NCBI GenBank assembly: GCA_945643635.1
Contig: CALZFC010000129.1
Span: 597,501 to 661,500, forward strand
Direction: 5' to 3'
Source: Allodiplogaster sudhausi
Taxonomy: Eukaryota; Nematoda; Chromadorea; Rhabditida; Diplogasteridae
Length of the DNA stretch: 64,000 nt
The notes beneath the pieces are model-generated. The model saw only the letters and a program-made list of their open reading frames with translations. It was not told the origin of the DNA and did no database searches. How positions within the stretch are numbered: position 1 is the first letter of the stretch; every line of letters starts with the position of its first letter. Positions 24,336 through 38,557 of the stretch are shown here, piece by piece. The translations under genes were made by a program, and so were the position numbers.

Positions 24336-27300
24336 AGATTAATCAAAATCTTGAAGCCAGCATAATTTCCCTTAAATTCTGAATATTCTCTTTTTTTCTG
24401 CTATTTTTATTCTGGAATTGAAGAATATTAAAAATAATGTAAACGATGACCTTAATGCTTCCAGTTCCGTTTATGCCAAGAAATGTTGGATTCACTGCGT
24501 TCGGAGCGAAGTGAGGGTGATAGGCAGCTGTGCGAGAGTTTCATGAGAAATCCATCGAAGAGGTTTGCATAGCTTCCTTCATTGTTCACTGTGGCCTTTA
24601 TCCCTCATGATAGTCATTAAACTACTTATAAAAAAGAATTGGTTATATTTCCTCAGTAGTATATGGAGGAATATAAAGAAAAAGTAGCTATTAATGCAGA
24701 ACTGATCCCGATTTCTACAAAGTCGTGAAGAGGCCGATGGACATTGCGCGTATTCAACAGAAGCTCAAAATGGACGAGTACAGTAACCTTGATGACTTGG
24801 TTGCTGATTTATTTCTCATGGTCAATAACTATCTTCTGTATTACAAGGTTGGTGTCTTCGATTGCCGTGTTAACAATAAATTGGTTTAGTTTGTATCTTA
24901 GACCCGGCCATGAACCCTTGAAGATTCTTTATTGCAGGCAGAGACAACAGAACATTCTGACGCGGAATTGTTACGAAAGGTAATCGAGGAGAAGAAGGGA
25001 ATTCTCGAAGCGGGAGGGCAACTGAAGAAGATGAATGGGGAGCTGCGAGTGAAGAAGGAAGTTCTCCACTCTCCTTCTCCTTCTCACGCAAGGTTAATTG
25101 AGTGTCGAAGGGGTTTCTAGAAGATGTAATCACACCTTTTCAGATCTGCTTCTCCCTCTTCCTCTAACGCCGCTGCCACATCGGATTCCGTGGATATTGA
25201 ACAGGTCCAACTCTTTTTTTTACGTTTTGAGTTGTAGTCTTAACTTTTTTTAGCCTACTACAATCTGTTGTTTACTTTTTACTATTGAAATATTCTTGCG
25301 TTTTCAGGTTGAAGACATACTGTGTACTATACTCGAATTAACTGACGATTCCAAAAGACTTCTTAGCCCACCATTTCGCTTGTTACAAACGCCTGAGGTA
25401 ACTTATTTAGTATATTATTTTATAGAGAATTAACGTTATTTTTATTATTAGTTTTTTTTTCTTTTGTTTCTGCATTCTGTTACTGGGGATATTGAATGTG
25501 CGGGTTCTTCCTTAATGTTTTTAAATGTTTGTATTCTTCTTGGCATTGATGAATAATTTTGCTTGTTTGAGGAATTTCCATCGTATTACGAGAAAGTAAA
25601 GTCGCCAATTGATCTCAAGACAATTGCGGAGAAGACTAGGGCTGGTTGCTACTCGTTAATTTCTCAACTGGAGGAAGACTTCAAGCTCTTATGCAGTAAT
25701 GCCAAGGTTCCTTTTCCCATATTCGAGCATTTTGTCTTAAAACAATCCAAAAGAATTTTGTTGCTCTACTTCTGAATTTACCCTCAATTCTATTTTTATC
25801 ATGTTTCAACTTGCAGATGTTTAACGAGCCAGGATCCTTGATTCACAAGGATGCCAATACTCTCCTTCAGGCATTTAGGAAGAAGAAGAAGGAAGTTATT
25901 TGCAAGGCCGTTTCTCCTAAGCGGTAAGATATCATTCTTTCGTCTCTTTCCAGGGAAGAAAGAATGGTCCAATTGTCCCCCAAAAGTTGATGGGTAGGGG
26001 GTCTTTTGGCGCCGATTGGAAGGCAGGGCAATGCAGAAGCGAGGGGTAGTGTCCAAGGCTTAGGATGGGTGCTTCGTTTCGGGCCTGCTTTTTTGACCCT
26101 GTCTCTTACTGTGCAGAGCGGAACACTGCCGTGAAGCAGTCGACTCTCTGATTGCGCAGGCCTTAGTGGTTGACAACGACACTTACTCGGAGGACTCTGA
26201 GGAGGATGAGGTAATTTACTTCATATTCATTTCATATCTATCAACCCGACCAACCTTTTAATCTTCAGGAGATGGAGTCCTCAGAGGATCCTCTGTGGCA
26301 GCTGTACTGGACAGTGAGGAATGCCCCTGCCTCTCCTTCGAATCACGAGAATATGCTTTCTGATCCATTCCTCGAGCTACCTTCCAAGCACTACTACCCT
26401 GATTACTTTGATGAGGTTCCCAAGTTTGCATATCCCTATAGCTACCTCTTGTCACGATGTCGTGTTGCAGGTATCCCAACCAATGAGTTTCTTCATGGTG
26501 AACTCTCGACTGAAGAGGGGGGAATTCCATTCTCTCGAAGAGTTGGTAGATGCTCTTCTCCTGATCTTTGATAATGCCTGCGAGTACAACATGGAGGGCT
26601 CTGATATCCACAAGGCGGCATTGAAGTTGCGCCGTCTTGCACTCAACAAGGCCTGTCAACTCCAGCCTTCATTCAACCTCGCGGTTCCTTTTTGTCTCCT
26701 TCTATTTTATTATTATTTAGTTACACGGCATGACGAGTAATACTCCCATTTGTTGAAGAAATACGCAGCCACCACTCCCGAGTCTTCCCCGAAGATAGTT
26801 AAGAACAACAGAGCAAGGAAGATGAAGGAGGAAATGGTGGATGATGAAGAGAACCGCTCTCCTCATCCCAGCACTCCTTCTGTTTCCGTTGATTCCACTC
26901 CAACTCAAGCCAAGTTCGTGGAATGTAATGAAAGTTCTTTATTAAATGAACTGTTTGGAGGAAAAGATGGCGGAAAGCTCGGCCGATCTCGACGGGGATG
27001 TCTCCACTCCCACCGCCCACTGGCAAGCCCGGGCGGAAGAGTATGGATGAGATGATGCTGCGCTTCCGAGTCAACCTCATGACTTTCTTCGATGTCATCT
27101 GCAATCATCGAGTCCGTTTTCATCTTCTTTCTTCACTCGAAATGGACGACAATTTGTAGGAAGAGAAAGATTACTGGCCGGCTGGAGCATTCTTGGAATT
27201 ACCGAAGAAGGAAGAACATCCTGCTTACTATGATGTCATCTCTAACCCAATCGATCTTAATTCAATCAAGTCAAAGATTGAAATGAACGGCGTTCGTCTT

Positions 27301-30300
27301 AGTTTCTTTCTTATTATATTTATTTTTTCTCCTCTTCAATTTAATTCCAGATTTATGAGGAGGTGTATGAAAAGAAATAATAATAGCAATAAAATAAATA
27401 GACTGTTTGGACAGTATACCTCGTCGACTGAACTAATGGACGACTTTTCAACGTGTTTCTCCAATGCTCGCGTCTACAATGACCCGAAGTCCCGCATTTA
27501 TCGGTGCTGTTTTACTTTTCCACATATATAAAAAAAAATTAGAACGTTTGTAAATTAGAGTGTGACTGAATTTTAGTGATTCGAAGAATCTCCAGAAGCT
27601 TGTGGAAGAGGCGCATGCCAAGACTAAAGGAACGCCATTCGAAAGCCCTCTTCGCTGTAGGCAGCGCACTGGGTACGGTAGTCACCCTCCATTTCTCTTC
27701 ACGCACGTCTTATTTAAATATAATTGATCTTTCACATTGTTTTCTCTCGATATTTCTGCCTTTATTTTTAGTTTGATTAACGAGTTGCAGATCAACATGC
27801 GCTGTGGAGTCTTCACCAAACCCTGCACATGTCAGTGTTCCCAAGCCTGCTGCGAAGAAGAATGCGGGCACTCCGATTGTTGTTGCAGACAGTCCAAGTT
27901 AGTGTAGAACATGGAATAAGCCAATAGTTATTTGGTTTTCAACTGACTTCCAGTCAAAACTTTTATATTTAATGAAATAGCTTGACGTTTGGTTTCTAAG
28001 CAGGAAAAGGATGTGTGTCGACTGGAAGTGAAGAGCAGAAGAGAATGAGTCAGCTGCTGAATGAGTTGAAGGATGTCCGAGATGAAAGAAAGCGCAAACT
28101 CTCTGCGGCCTTCCTCAAACTTCCCAGCAAAGCTGTTTCTTCGCCATTATTTCTTTTTACACTATCATTTATATTACAAAAATTTGTCATTATTTTAGCA
28201 TTGTTCTTCTTTGTAGGAATACCCGGACTACTATGAAGTGATTAAGAAGCCAATCGATTTTCACAAGATACAACAGAAATTATCTTCACAGGTGCGTCCT
28301 CTCGAGTGAATAGACTGCTCTACATCTTTGTTACTAATAAGTTTTGTGGGAATCGCCCGAAATAGTAAGGCTGTTTCAGGCCTACTCATCTTACTCTGAA
28401 ATAATCAGCGATCTCCAGTTGATGCTTGATAATGCTTGCAAATACAATGAGCCCGAGTCGCAGATCTACAAGGTATGTTGGGAATCTTTTATGTGAACCA
28501 AGAGGGGCACGTTATCACTACAGGACGCAATTCAACTGCAGCGAGTTCTCCTTGAGAAGAAGCGGGAGCTTGTTTCGGACCCCGAGAACAACATCAGCGT
28601 TCAGGTTTGCATATCCTTTTCTGTATTGAAGATAGATCAGGAATAAGTTATTGTTCATTTAAGGCTGAGATTCGCGCGATCTTCACAAGTCTCTTTGTTT
28701 CGGTGTTCAACAGGAAGGCAAGCTTGTTGCGTGGTCTATTTAGTCTATATTATGCTGATCTGCAGAATTCGGAAGGCCGCTGCTTCTCCGATGGACTGGC
28801 GGATATTCTGGAGTTGCTGAAGGGCAAAGGAATTCCGGGGGAGGAATGGCCATTCACTCTTGACCAGATTAAGAAGAACATCGACAGGAATCGGTTACTA
28901 ATTTCTCTGATATGCCTTTCTGAAATGTTATTATGGATATTTTGTTTTTGTTCATAATCTAGACCTTCCGTTCCATTCCCAATTTCCGCTTTGAACTCCT
29001 TTCCAATGCCCCTTCAGCTACCGTCGCCTCGACCGTCTGCAACTCGATTTCTTCGCTCTCTTCGAGAAGGCCCGCCAAGTCAGCCGATCCGATTCCCAGG
29101 TAAGCTCTCTCTGCTCATCCTTTTCTTCTGCTATTTTACCCGCTGAACTTTGGTCAGTATCTGCTTAAATCTTTGGCAATGTGATAATTGTTTGAAAGAG
29201 TTTTACCAGGATGAATTTTAGCTTTTCGAAGACGCAAGCGAACTCCAGATTGGATTCATTGAAGCAAGAGATCAACTCTGCAAAGGAGTTCTCATCTCCT
29301 CTGCATTCGAGCGCGTTCAGCGGGTTTGCTCGTCCTCTTCCATTTCACCACTACCTTTGGCTAACAAAGATGCCCGGAATATCCATTTCCTATCACAGCT
29401 CAATATAAACCCCAGCAAGAAAAAAATTACTTTAATAATAAAAAAATACCATGTACGGCAGAGATTAAAAGAGTTGCCGGGTGGGTGGTCTCTGAATAGG
29501 GTTGGGTAGGTGGAAAATGTTGTAGAAAGAGAGGGTGGGTGGGCTAGTAAAAAAAAACAAATACCCCTTTCTCTCGTTTTCTTAATAAATTAACCTAATT
29601 TTTAAAAAGAAAAAATCTCTTAAAATATGGAGTGACGTAATTGAGAGACCACCAAAACAGGGTATGGGCTGGAATCGGACAAACCTTTTATTAATCGATA
29701 TCCGGGTTGAAAATTTATATCTTCTTTTCTATGTCAAAGTTGAAATTACAAACTGCAAAATCGAGGCAGGGCATTAAATTCGTCGCTTTCCGCTTTCTCT
29801 ATTACCCTGTTGCATCCTTTAATTCCACGTCATCATTTCTAGAACGTCGAGGAGGAGATCGAGGCAGAAAAGCGAAGAAAAGCAGCAGAGGAAGCAGGAG
29901 AGGAGAAGAATGAGAACGACGAGAATGAAGAGACGATTCGGGTTAGCGTAGTTCAGAGTGTGAGAGTCTAACCATGATTGGGTTGAGAAGGAAGGCGAGG
30001 AGGACGTAGAAGAGTGCGTGGTGGGGGAAGACACCTTCCGAGTGGCAGACTATGCCCTTGTTGCTCCCTCTGAGAGTAGCATGAAGAAGTGTCATGTCAT
30101 GAGGATAGAGAGGATCTTCCGTGACGAGAGTGGCTCTCTTCTCGTTCGAGGCAAGTGGTTCTATCGACCACAGGAAACATTCCATCTCGCCACCAAGAAA
30201 TTCCTTGAAAATGAGGTATTCCCATTTCCGTTGTTTATTTCATTAAGGGGAATCGCGTATTCCGTAATTTTATGCTATATTTTTGTTCTTCTCTGCCACC

Positions 30301-30748
30301 AGGCCTATTTTTTTATTCGAACATTCATTTGTCTTGAGAAGGTAGAGAAAAGTAATATTAAGGTGTTTCTGACGAATTTCGTTGGAACCGTAACATCGGA
30401 GCGGCTGCGAGGCCATTGCTGCGTCCTTTTCATCAAAACATTCCTTCGCTTTCGGCCTAAAAATATGGAGGAATCGGTTGTTCTCGCTTGTGAGGAACGA
30501 TATCTCGGAAATAAACTCCATTTCAAGAAGATCAAGGTTTGCTCGCTCTGTTCTATTATAAATTACTCATACTAATTATTTGAGAATTGGCCATTTGAAT
30601 CGGACGAGGAAGCGCTAGAATTGGAAGAAAGAGGAGAGCCATTGACTCTGATACGGAAACCGAGACCATTGGTGAAGGCAGAGCCGGTGGAGGACAGGGA
30701 AGAGACGGTGGATTCGGAGGAAGAAGCTGTGAGTCACTGCTTTCTCTC

Positions 30749-30800
<52 letters not shown>

Positions 30801-31079
30801 GCTCCAGCTGAGTCAATCTGCATGGTCCTCTCGCGAGTCGGCTGATTCGGAAGGGGAGAGCGGTTCTCTTGACGTGGCAGTCTCCGTCTTGGATGTGGAG
30901 AGGATTGAAGTGTCCGTGGCTGAGCTGGCCGATGATGACGGCCGAATCTTCTTCCAGCAGCTTCTCTCGAATGGAAAGTTCTTTGCCTTGGGCGAATTCG
31001 TCCTAGTCTTCAATCCAAGAAGGGCATTTTGTGATATCATGCGGATCGATCGATTATGGAGAGAGAAGGAGTCAGTCTG

Positions 31080-31137
<58 letters not shown>

Positions 31138-31368
31138 TCTCTCTCTCTCTTCTCTCTCTCTCTTCTCTCTCTGTCTCTCTTTCTCTATATCTCTCGCTCT
31201 ATATATCTCTCTCTGACTTTCTCTCTCTCTTTCGTCTTCATATTTAGTGGTAGTGCCTACTTCTCTGGTGGCTACTTCGCTCGACCTTCTGAAGTTGTTC
31301 ATGAGCCTGCCCAGTCCTTTTACAGAAAAGAGGTTGGAGTCAGGTCTTTTCCTTCCAACTCCTTTCTA

Positions 31369-31418
<50 letters not shown>

Positions 31419-31617
31419 CGTTTAGATCTTCGCTGTCCTCCAATCAGATCAGACCCGACGTCTCGAGGAAATCCAGAGTAAATGCGCGGTGCTCACACCT
31501 AAACAATTCGTTCGAGGTTTTTTCCCCTTTCCTTTTATATCTTCGCTCTCCTGCTAATTCCGAATTATTCATTCTCTCTCGCTCTCTCGCTCTTTTTCTC
31601 TCTCTCCATCTCTCTCT

Positions 31618-31661
<44 letters not shown>

Positions 31662-34600
31662 CACTCACTCACTCAGTCACTCACTCACTCACTCACTCTC
31701 CTCTCCTCTCTCTCTCACTGTCTCTCTCGCTCTCTCTCTCTCTCGCTCACTCTCTCTCTCCTCTCCTCTCTCTCACTGTCTCTCTCTCTCTCCTCTTTTG
31801 CAGAGCGACCTACTCACATCCCGGAGTGCGATGTATTTGTGTGTGAGAAGCGAGTGCTTGGCCATGGCGTGTGTTGTGCGATTGAATGCGGGCCGGAGAA
31901 TGGCCGCGTCTCGGTGGATTCTTCTCTGTTCCTCGCCACTCTCTCCGCCGACTTCTCTTCTCTTCAGATGCATCTGGACAGTGCTAGGCATGCGCCCAAA
32001 TTCAAGGTAAGAATTCACTACCCTCATTTTTTCGCTTATGTTTTGGCCTTATATCACAAAAATGACATTTTTGACTGAGACCAAGACTACCGTAGTTGGC
32101 TTGAAGGTTGCATCTGATTTGTTAATGAAAATGTGTGCGCAAGTGGAAGTGGAATGCAACTGCTTTCATAAAGGATCTCTCTTATTGGCCTTCCATTCAA
32201 TCTGTGCGGGGTTTATGCGCGACGTAAGGTTCCGGGGAGAGGGGCTCCCAGTAAGGACAAGATAATACGCTGCTTGAGAGGAAGTAAGTTGACTGAGAGG
32301 GAAGGTGAAGATAGAGATTGCCGGGGAGAGAGACGCAGAGAAATAGGTAGAGAGCGAGAGAGAAGGACGGCTTTATCGGTTACTATGGCGAATTGTGAGG
32401 GTAACGAATGAGCTGTTGAGCAGGACGAGAAGACTGCACATGCCGTCATTGTGCATTCAACTCCAGAGCCGAGAGGGTGAGATGTGAGATCTTCCCTCCT
32501 TTGCTTTCTCCTTCTGCCTCTGCACCTCCCTTTACTTCTCTTTTCTGCGTTTCTCTCTGCTCTCTTCTCTCTCTCCCTTGCAAGGTTGCAGTTCTTGCCG
32601 TGCTTTGTAGCCTCTGAAACGAGAGAAACGCGTAGAAGGGAAGTCAGAGAAAGGAGAGAGAGAGCTTGCGAGTGGGGAGAGATGCAGAGTTAGAACGAGA
32701 GAGAACGCGCGACTCAGCCGTGAGATGCAAGGTTGACGAGAGATCATTTGGAATGAGGAGACAGAGAGAAGCAGAGAGGGCGGACACGCTTGCCGCGACG
32801 GGAAGACGGGCTTCCCCGGTCGCTGCACGTCGAAGTGAGCGCGCCGCTACATGACGGCCGCTCTTTCTCTGCTTCTCTGCGCTCTCTTCTAGTCGCTGTG
32901 TTTCTCCGTCTCTGCTATCTCGGTCTCGCCAGTTCCTTCCCTCTTAGTCTTTCCCGATCTATCTCCAACTCTCTCCCGTTCTCTCGTAGTCTGTAACTCT
33001 TCCTTCGTGCCCTCGCTGGTTCTTTGTCTCTTCTATCTCCCTATACACGTCTGCCCACCAATCTCCTCATATCACCGTGAACACAAAAAGAGCTTATATG
33101 TGTTGCACTTAGTTGAAGCGAATGGACCTACAGGAAGGTACGGGTGGTGAATACCGAAGCGAAACTTATAGCCCTCCTCTTCCATTCAATCCTGCTTGTT
33201 CAGATAAATCATCGAGTACTCTGGGCACTTTGGAATGTAATTGCAATTTGTTTTTTTTCTCGGAGCTGAAAATGCCAATTGCAAAAAGTTTTCAAAGTTG
33301 TTCTATTTAGCGGTCAAATCTAATGAGGGTTTTTGATTTAGCTGATTTCCTTCCTTTGGAGAACAGAGTTATTTCTGAAATATTAATTTCCCTCATGACG
33401 CCATTGCTTTGTATTAGTTCAAGATTGTAGACAGTGATCAAAAGCTGGAGAATAACAATGTGGGATGTACTAAATAATAATGAAAATCAATAGAAATTCA
33501 GCTAATATTTGATAAAGTTGTAAAACGAAATTCGTCGTTCTGGGGTATGCTCAGGCAGGCAAAACCATTGAACTTTTAAACAAGAACATTTCTTTTACAT
33601 ATCTGGACTGTCTGATTCCCACTTCGGTGCCTAACTCTGTTTTTTTCTCATTTCATTCTAAATCACTGATTCTCTTGATGCCAATAGAATTTCCCTAGTC
33701 TCCATCTACAACAGTCTTCTGCCTATGCATTCACGCAATGTCTTCCTTTTTTTGCAATTCGTTTCTTCTATCCTTTGCTGTATTTGTATAACTCTATGAA
33801 GAGCACATAAAAACTGTGAAAGAGTTTAGAAATAAGTAACTGCGAACATTGAGGGTGCGAGCGGAATAGAAAGAAATTCATATATGTTGAGAGGGCGCTT
33901 GCGAGGAGAGTGTGAGAAGGAGTGAGAGAGTGAGGATTTGAGAAAAGAGGGAGGGAAGTGGTGGAAGGGGGGGGGAGCTCGCTGAGGCCCTCCTCTCTGC
34001 CTCGCCCGAGTTCCGCATGTCTAGGAGAGGCCGGCCTGGGCCGAGGCAGAGCGTACCACTCAGTGATCGATCAGCCAGCAGAGTCTACTCAGCTTGCACC
34101 ATCCAGACGGCGAGAGTAACCGAGAGAGTGTGTAGAGTGGAGAGACGAATGCGGCTAGAGAAGCGAGAGAGGAAGAATGAAAGTGGAAGAGACGAAGACA
34201 ACGAGAGCAGAGGCGGCGTCGCTGGGCCGGGGAATGGAATGGGTGAGGAGGCCGCAGCAGCCCCTTTGCTCTGATCGGCAGAGAAGGCACAGCTAGCCTC
34301 CAGCATCCCTCTCCCTCGCTTGGAGAGACAGAGAAAGAGACAGTGAGAGTGAGAGAGCACGTTGGTGTGAGAGAGGCACACTCCCATAGCAGCGAAGACG
34401 GCAAGTAATCGCAGTTCGCCTTCCCTGCAGCCGCTCCCCGCGCGCATGCGAGTGGCGATAGTGTGTGAGGTAGAGACGCGCAGAGAAAGGGAGAGAGAGT
34501 GAGTGAAGCGAGAGAAGGAGAGAGCAACAACTATCGCGATCTCTTTCCGCACTCTCATACTTGTGGGTTGATGTCTGATTGTGGATCTGCAATGATCAGT

Positions 34601-34912
34601 GCTTAATTTGCTCAGCTCCCTTCTCACTAGCCTTTCATTCCTTCTTCTCAAATTGTCCAACGCCAAGACGTGCGTTTCAAGTGCAGCCAGTACGTCGACG
34701 GCGCCAATTCCGAGCCCCTCCCCATTTAGGAAGCCTTTCCGCTTCTCTCTCTCCTTCGCTCTCCCCCTCTCTCCCCCCCTCCCTCTCTATGTCTCCCTCT
34801 CTCTCCCCCTCTTTGTCCCCTCTCACTCTCTCTCTGTCTGTCTCTCCCTCTCTATCCCCCCTCTCTCTCCCCCTCCCTCTCTATGTCTCCCTCTCTCTCC
34901 CCCTCTTTGTCC

Positions 34913-34962
<50 letters not shown>

Positions 34963-35842
34963 CCTCTCTCCTTCTCTATCCCCCCTCTCTCTACCCCTCC
35001 CTCTCTATGTCTCCCTCTCTCTGCCTCCCTTTCTCTCCCTCTCTCTGCCTCCCTTTCTCTCCCTCTCTCTCCCTCCCTTTCTCTCCGTCTCTCTGCCTCC
35101 CTTTCTCTCCCTCTGTCTGCCTCCCTTTCTCTCCCTCTCTCTGCCTCCCTTTCTCTCCCTCTCTCTGCCTCCCTTTCTCTCCCTCTCTCTCCCTCCCTTT
35201 CTCTCCGTCTCTCTGCCTCCCTTTCTCTCCCTCTCTCTGCCTCCCTTTCTCTCCCTCTGTCTGCCTCCCTTTCTCTCCGTCTCTCTGCCTCCCTTTCTCT
35301 CCGTCTCTCCATTTCAACCCCTTCATCATCTATCTCACGGTCCTCTGGTTTTTTTCATGTCTACCTTTCTACTTACTCCATACGATTCGTGCTCTTCTTC
35401 TTTACTACTCCCCTCTGCTCCTCAGGCTGCAGTCTTTGATTTCTTCAAATGTTGTGTTGTTGTTGTGACAGCAACGTTCTCTTTTCAGTCATATTCCCTT
35501 GCGACCAACATTGCGCATGAGGAGATCTTCGTCTTCAAGACGCCTATAACAATGGAAAAGGTTCGGATTACGTTCTCTCCTCCCTTCTTTTCTCTTCACT
35601 CTTTCACTCGCCTACTCTCTCATCCTCCTCTGGTACTTTCCTCTCTGCATTCTTAATTCTTTTTTGTCCTTTCACTCACCCTTCTCTCATTTTATTTCTG
35701 ATCAATATCGTTATTATTTTACAATCATTCACAGGAGATGTCTCCGCTTCTTAATAAGCCGGAGGAAACTGATCTTGAAATGATGGACGAGACAGCCGAA
35801 GCCGATAGTGCCGATCCGGTTGGCGCCAAGGTCGGTTACTCC

Positions 35843-35887
<45 letters not shown>

Positions 35888-38476
35888 CCTCTTCCCCTCT
35901 CTCTCGCTCTCTCTACCTCTCTCTCTATTCCCCCCCCCCCTCTCTCTTCATAAGTTGTCTCAGTTTTCATTATCAAATGCTTCGTAATTTTGTTGGTTTT
36001 TTTTCAGGAACTAGTGTCCTGGCTGGCTCACCAGCCGAAACTAACTGCGAAGTCCAAGTCCGGCTACATACTCTTCTCGGCCGAGATTCGGAAAAGGATA
36101 ATGCACGAGAATCCCGAAGCTGGCTTCGGTGAAGTCAGCAAGATCGTCGGTGTGGAGGTCAGTGGAATGGCGTTTTTAATCTTCTTAATTTACCCCTCTG
36201 TATTCCCTACCTGCTCTCTCCTCTCCCTCTCTCTCCTCTCTCTGTTCTCCCTCTCTGCTGTCCCTCTATCTCTCCGCTTTCCGTTCTCTCCTCCCCCTCT
36301 CTCATCTCTCTTCTCCCTCCTTATAGTGGAAGAAGCTGTCGGAAGAGCAGAAGAAGCAGTACGAAGTGCGTGCTGAGTACATCGCGAACGAGAGGGCGAA
36401 ACAAGAAGCGGCGGCCGTGGCGAACAACAAGGCCATCCAGGTAGACGAGAGAAAGAGAGGGAGATAGAGAGAGAGAGCGAGAGAGAGAGATGAGGAGACG
36501 CAAGTTGTTGCAGCCCGGCCAGCTGAGAGTATACATGTGCAAGTGGCAGAACTGCGACTTCCAGTTCGACTGCTCCGAGGGTCTCTACGATCACATTGTA
36601 CACTATCACACTTCGCAAATCATTGGTCAGTCAGAGGAGAGACAGTCTGGTAGAGAGAGGCAAGAGAGAGAGAGAGAGAGAGAGAGAGAGGCATTTGGCC
36701 GTTGCAGTGGACAGCGAGCAGCAGTACGTGTGCATGTGGCTGACTTGCGTGCGGAGTCGCAAGGAAGGGAAGCCTTTTCCTTCTTTGCCGAGACTCCATC
36801 GGCATATGAAAGAGAAACACCTCACTTCCTCCTTCAAGATCATCTACGGCAACCAAAGAGCCAAGTTCGTGCCTCCTGCTCATTTCTTACTGGCAGTGGA
36901 TATTGCTATGAATTTGAAAAATGCAATCAGCGCTGTTTAATCTGTCCCTTTTCAGAAACTTCTACAAGTACATAATTAGTGGAGGCGAGAATGGAGCCCA
37001 GCAGGTACGTCGAGATTTATTAGGCATGGAATGAAGAAGGGTTGGCGTGGATTGAACCGTACACTTGTTCCCTGCTTGCAGACGGGGCAACTGGTGCATT
37101 TCCCTTACGGGATGCACCCTTCGCAGGTAGCAGGGCTGAATTCAGGCCAGACCACGGCCTCCGCTCCTCCCTCCACTCGCACTCCCATGCTCAATGGACA
37201 TGCTTCCGGTCCAGCCCAACATGGCCAGAATGGACACCATCAATCCGCTCCTTCCGCTCCCCATGGACAGCACATGGAGGGCTCTTCTCGTATCAACGGA
37301 TATCCCGTATGCTTTTAGCTGTCATTTGTTTCGTTGTATTTTCTCTTTGAACTGAACTCTGTAATCCTGTGTGTACTGTTGAGGGAAGTCACCAGATACC
37401 GCACACTCCTCCCCACCACTACGTCAATTCCATGCCTGGTTGGTCATTCCACTCACAGTTTCCTAGTTCATTTACTACTTTTCTTGGTTGTTTTAATCCT
37501 AAACATGGATAAGACTAGAACACAGCACATTGAAACAGTGGAAATCCATTCACTTTTGCTTAGTATGGGAAAATTTTTCAAACATCGCGCCAAATTGCTA
37601 CCACGAATATTATTTAAACTTCCCGCAATTTCCAAAAAAATGTAACGGGACAACACTGTGGCCACCGGGGCCAACAGATTCGTGCGTTGGTGCTGCATAT
37701 CTTCGCTTGCAACCGACATTAGCCGGCCTTTTTTATGGAGAGAGAGTACGAAGGGCTCAAGCAGTGAGATGGGAGGAGAGGGATAAGGTACCCGTTTCAA
37801 AATGAACTAGTCCCATACTTGCGAAAGTCCGACCGAGATAGGTTGCTGCTACCTCTCTAATAGTTAATCTACTTTAACGAATAACCTTTTTTTGAATTAT
37901 CACTGTCCCTTATGATCCTCTTGGATCTAACACAACTGAATGGGACGAAGTGCTGTGTAGAATGGTTTTGAATTGAAGGCCCTGCACACGGCACTCCGAT
38001 GTTGAATGGAAGTGCGGGTGCGGGTCCATCCGGGACTGCCCAAGTGGCCCCGCAGCCAGCCCCCGCTATCCCTGCCGGGCCCCTTCCCGATGCGCGAAGT
38101 CTCGTCACTCTTTCTCGGCAGATTGAGCCGGTCTTCGTCCCTCCGCCTAACAGTATCCACGCTAGGAGAGTTCTGCATTCAGAGACTTATCTCAGGTTCG
38201 TTTCATTTCTTTTTAATCTTAAGAATCTTCGTGTCCACTTTTTTTAAAGCTTCTCTCTCCATCAAGGAAAAAGGTGGTCCGAGGGTCCCACAAAACAGGG
38301 TGGGTACGCCAAAACTCTTTTTTTTTAATAGGGTGGTTGAGACAAGAATTTAAATCTTCGGTCCTCAAAAATTGCGTGGTAGACCGGTTCGGACTTTGCT
38401 TTTTCCCCTGCTGCCCATTTCTCCGTGCTCATCACTCTGTCTCATCATTCTCTTCTTCCCCGCTCTCATCATTCTC

Positions 38477-38557
<81 letters not shown>

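Noticed and set aside
32484..34666. Genes inside the long polybromo intron
   Set aside because: Frames there are short, Arg/Ser-biased, overlapping on both strands, and lack recognisable domains.
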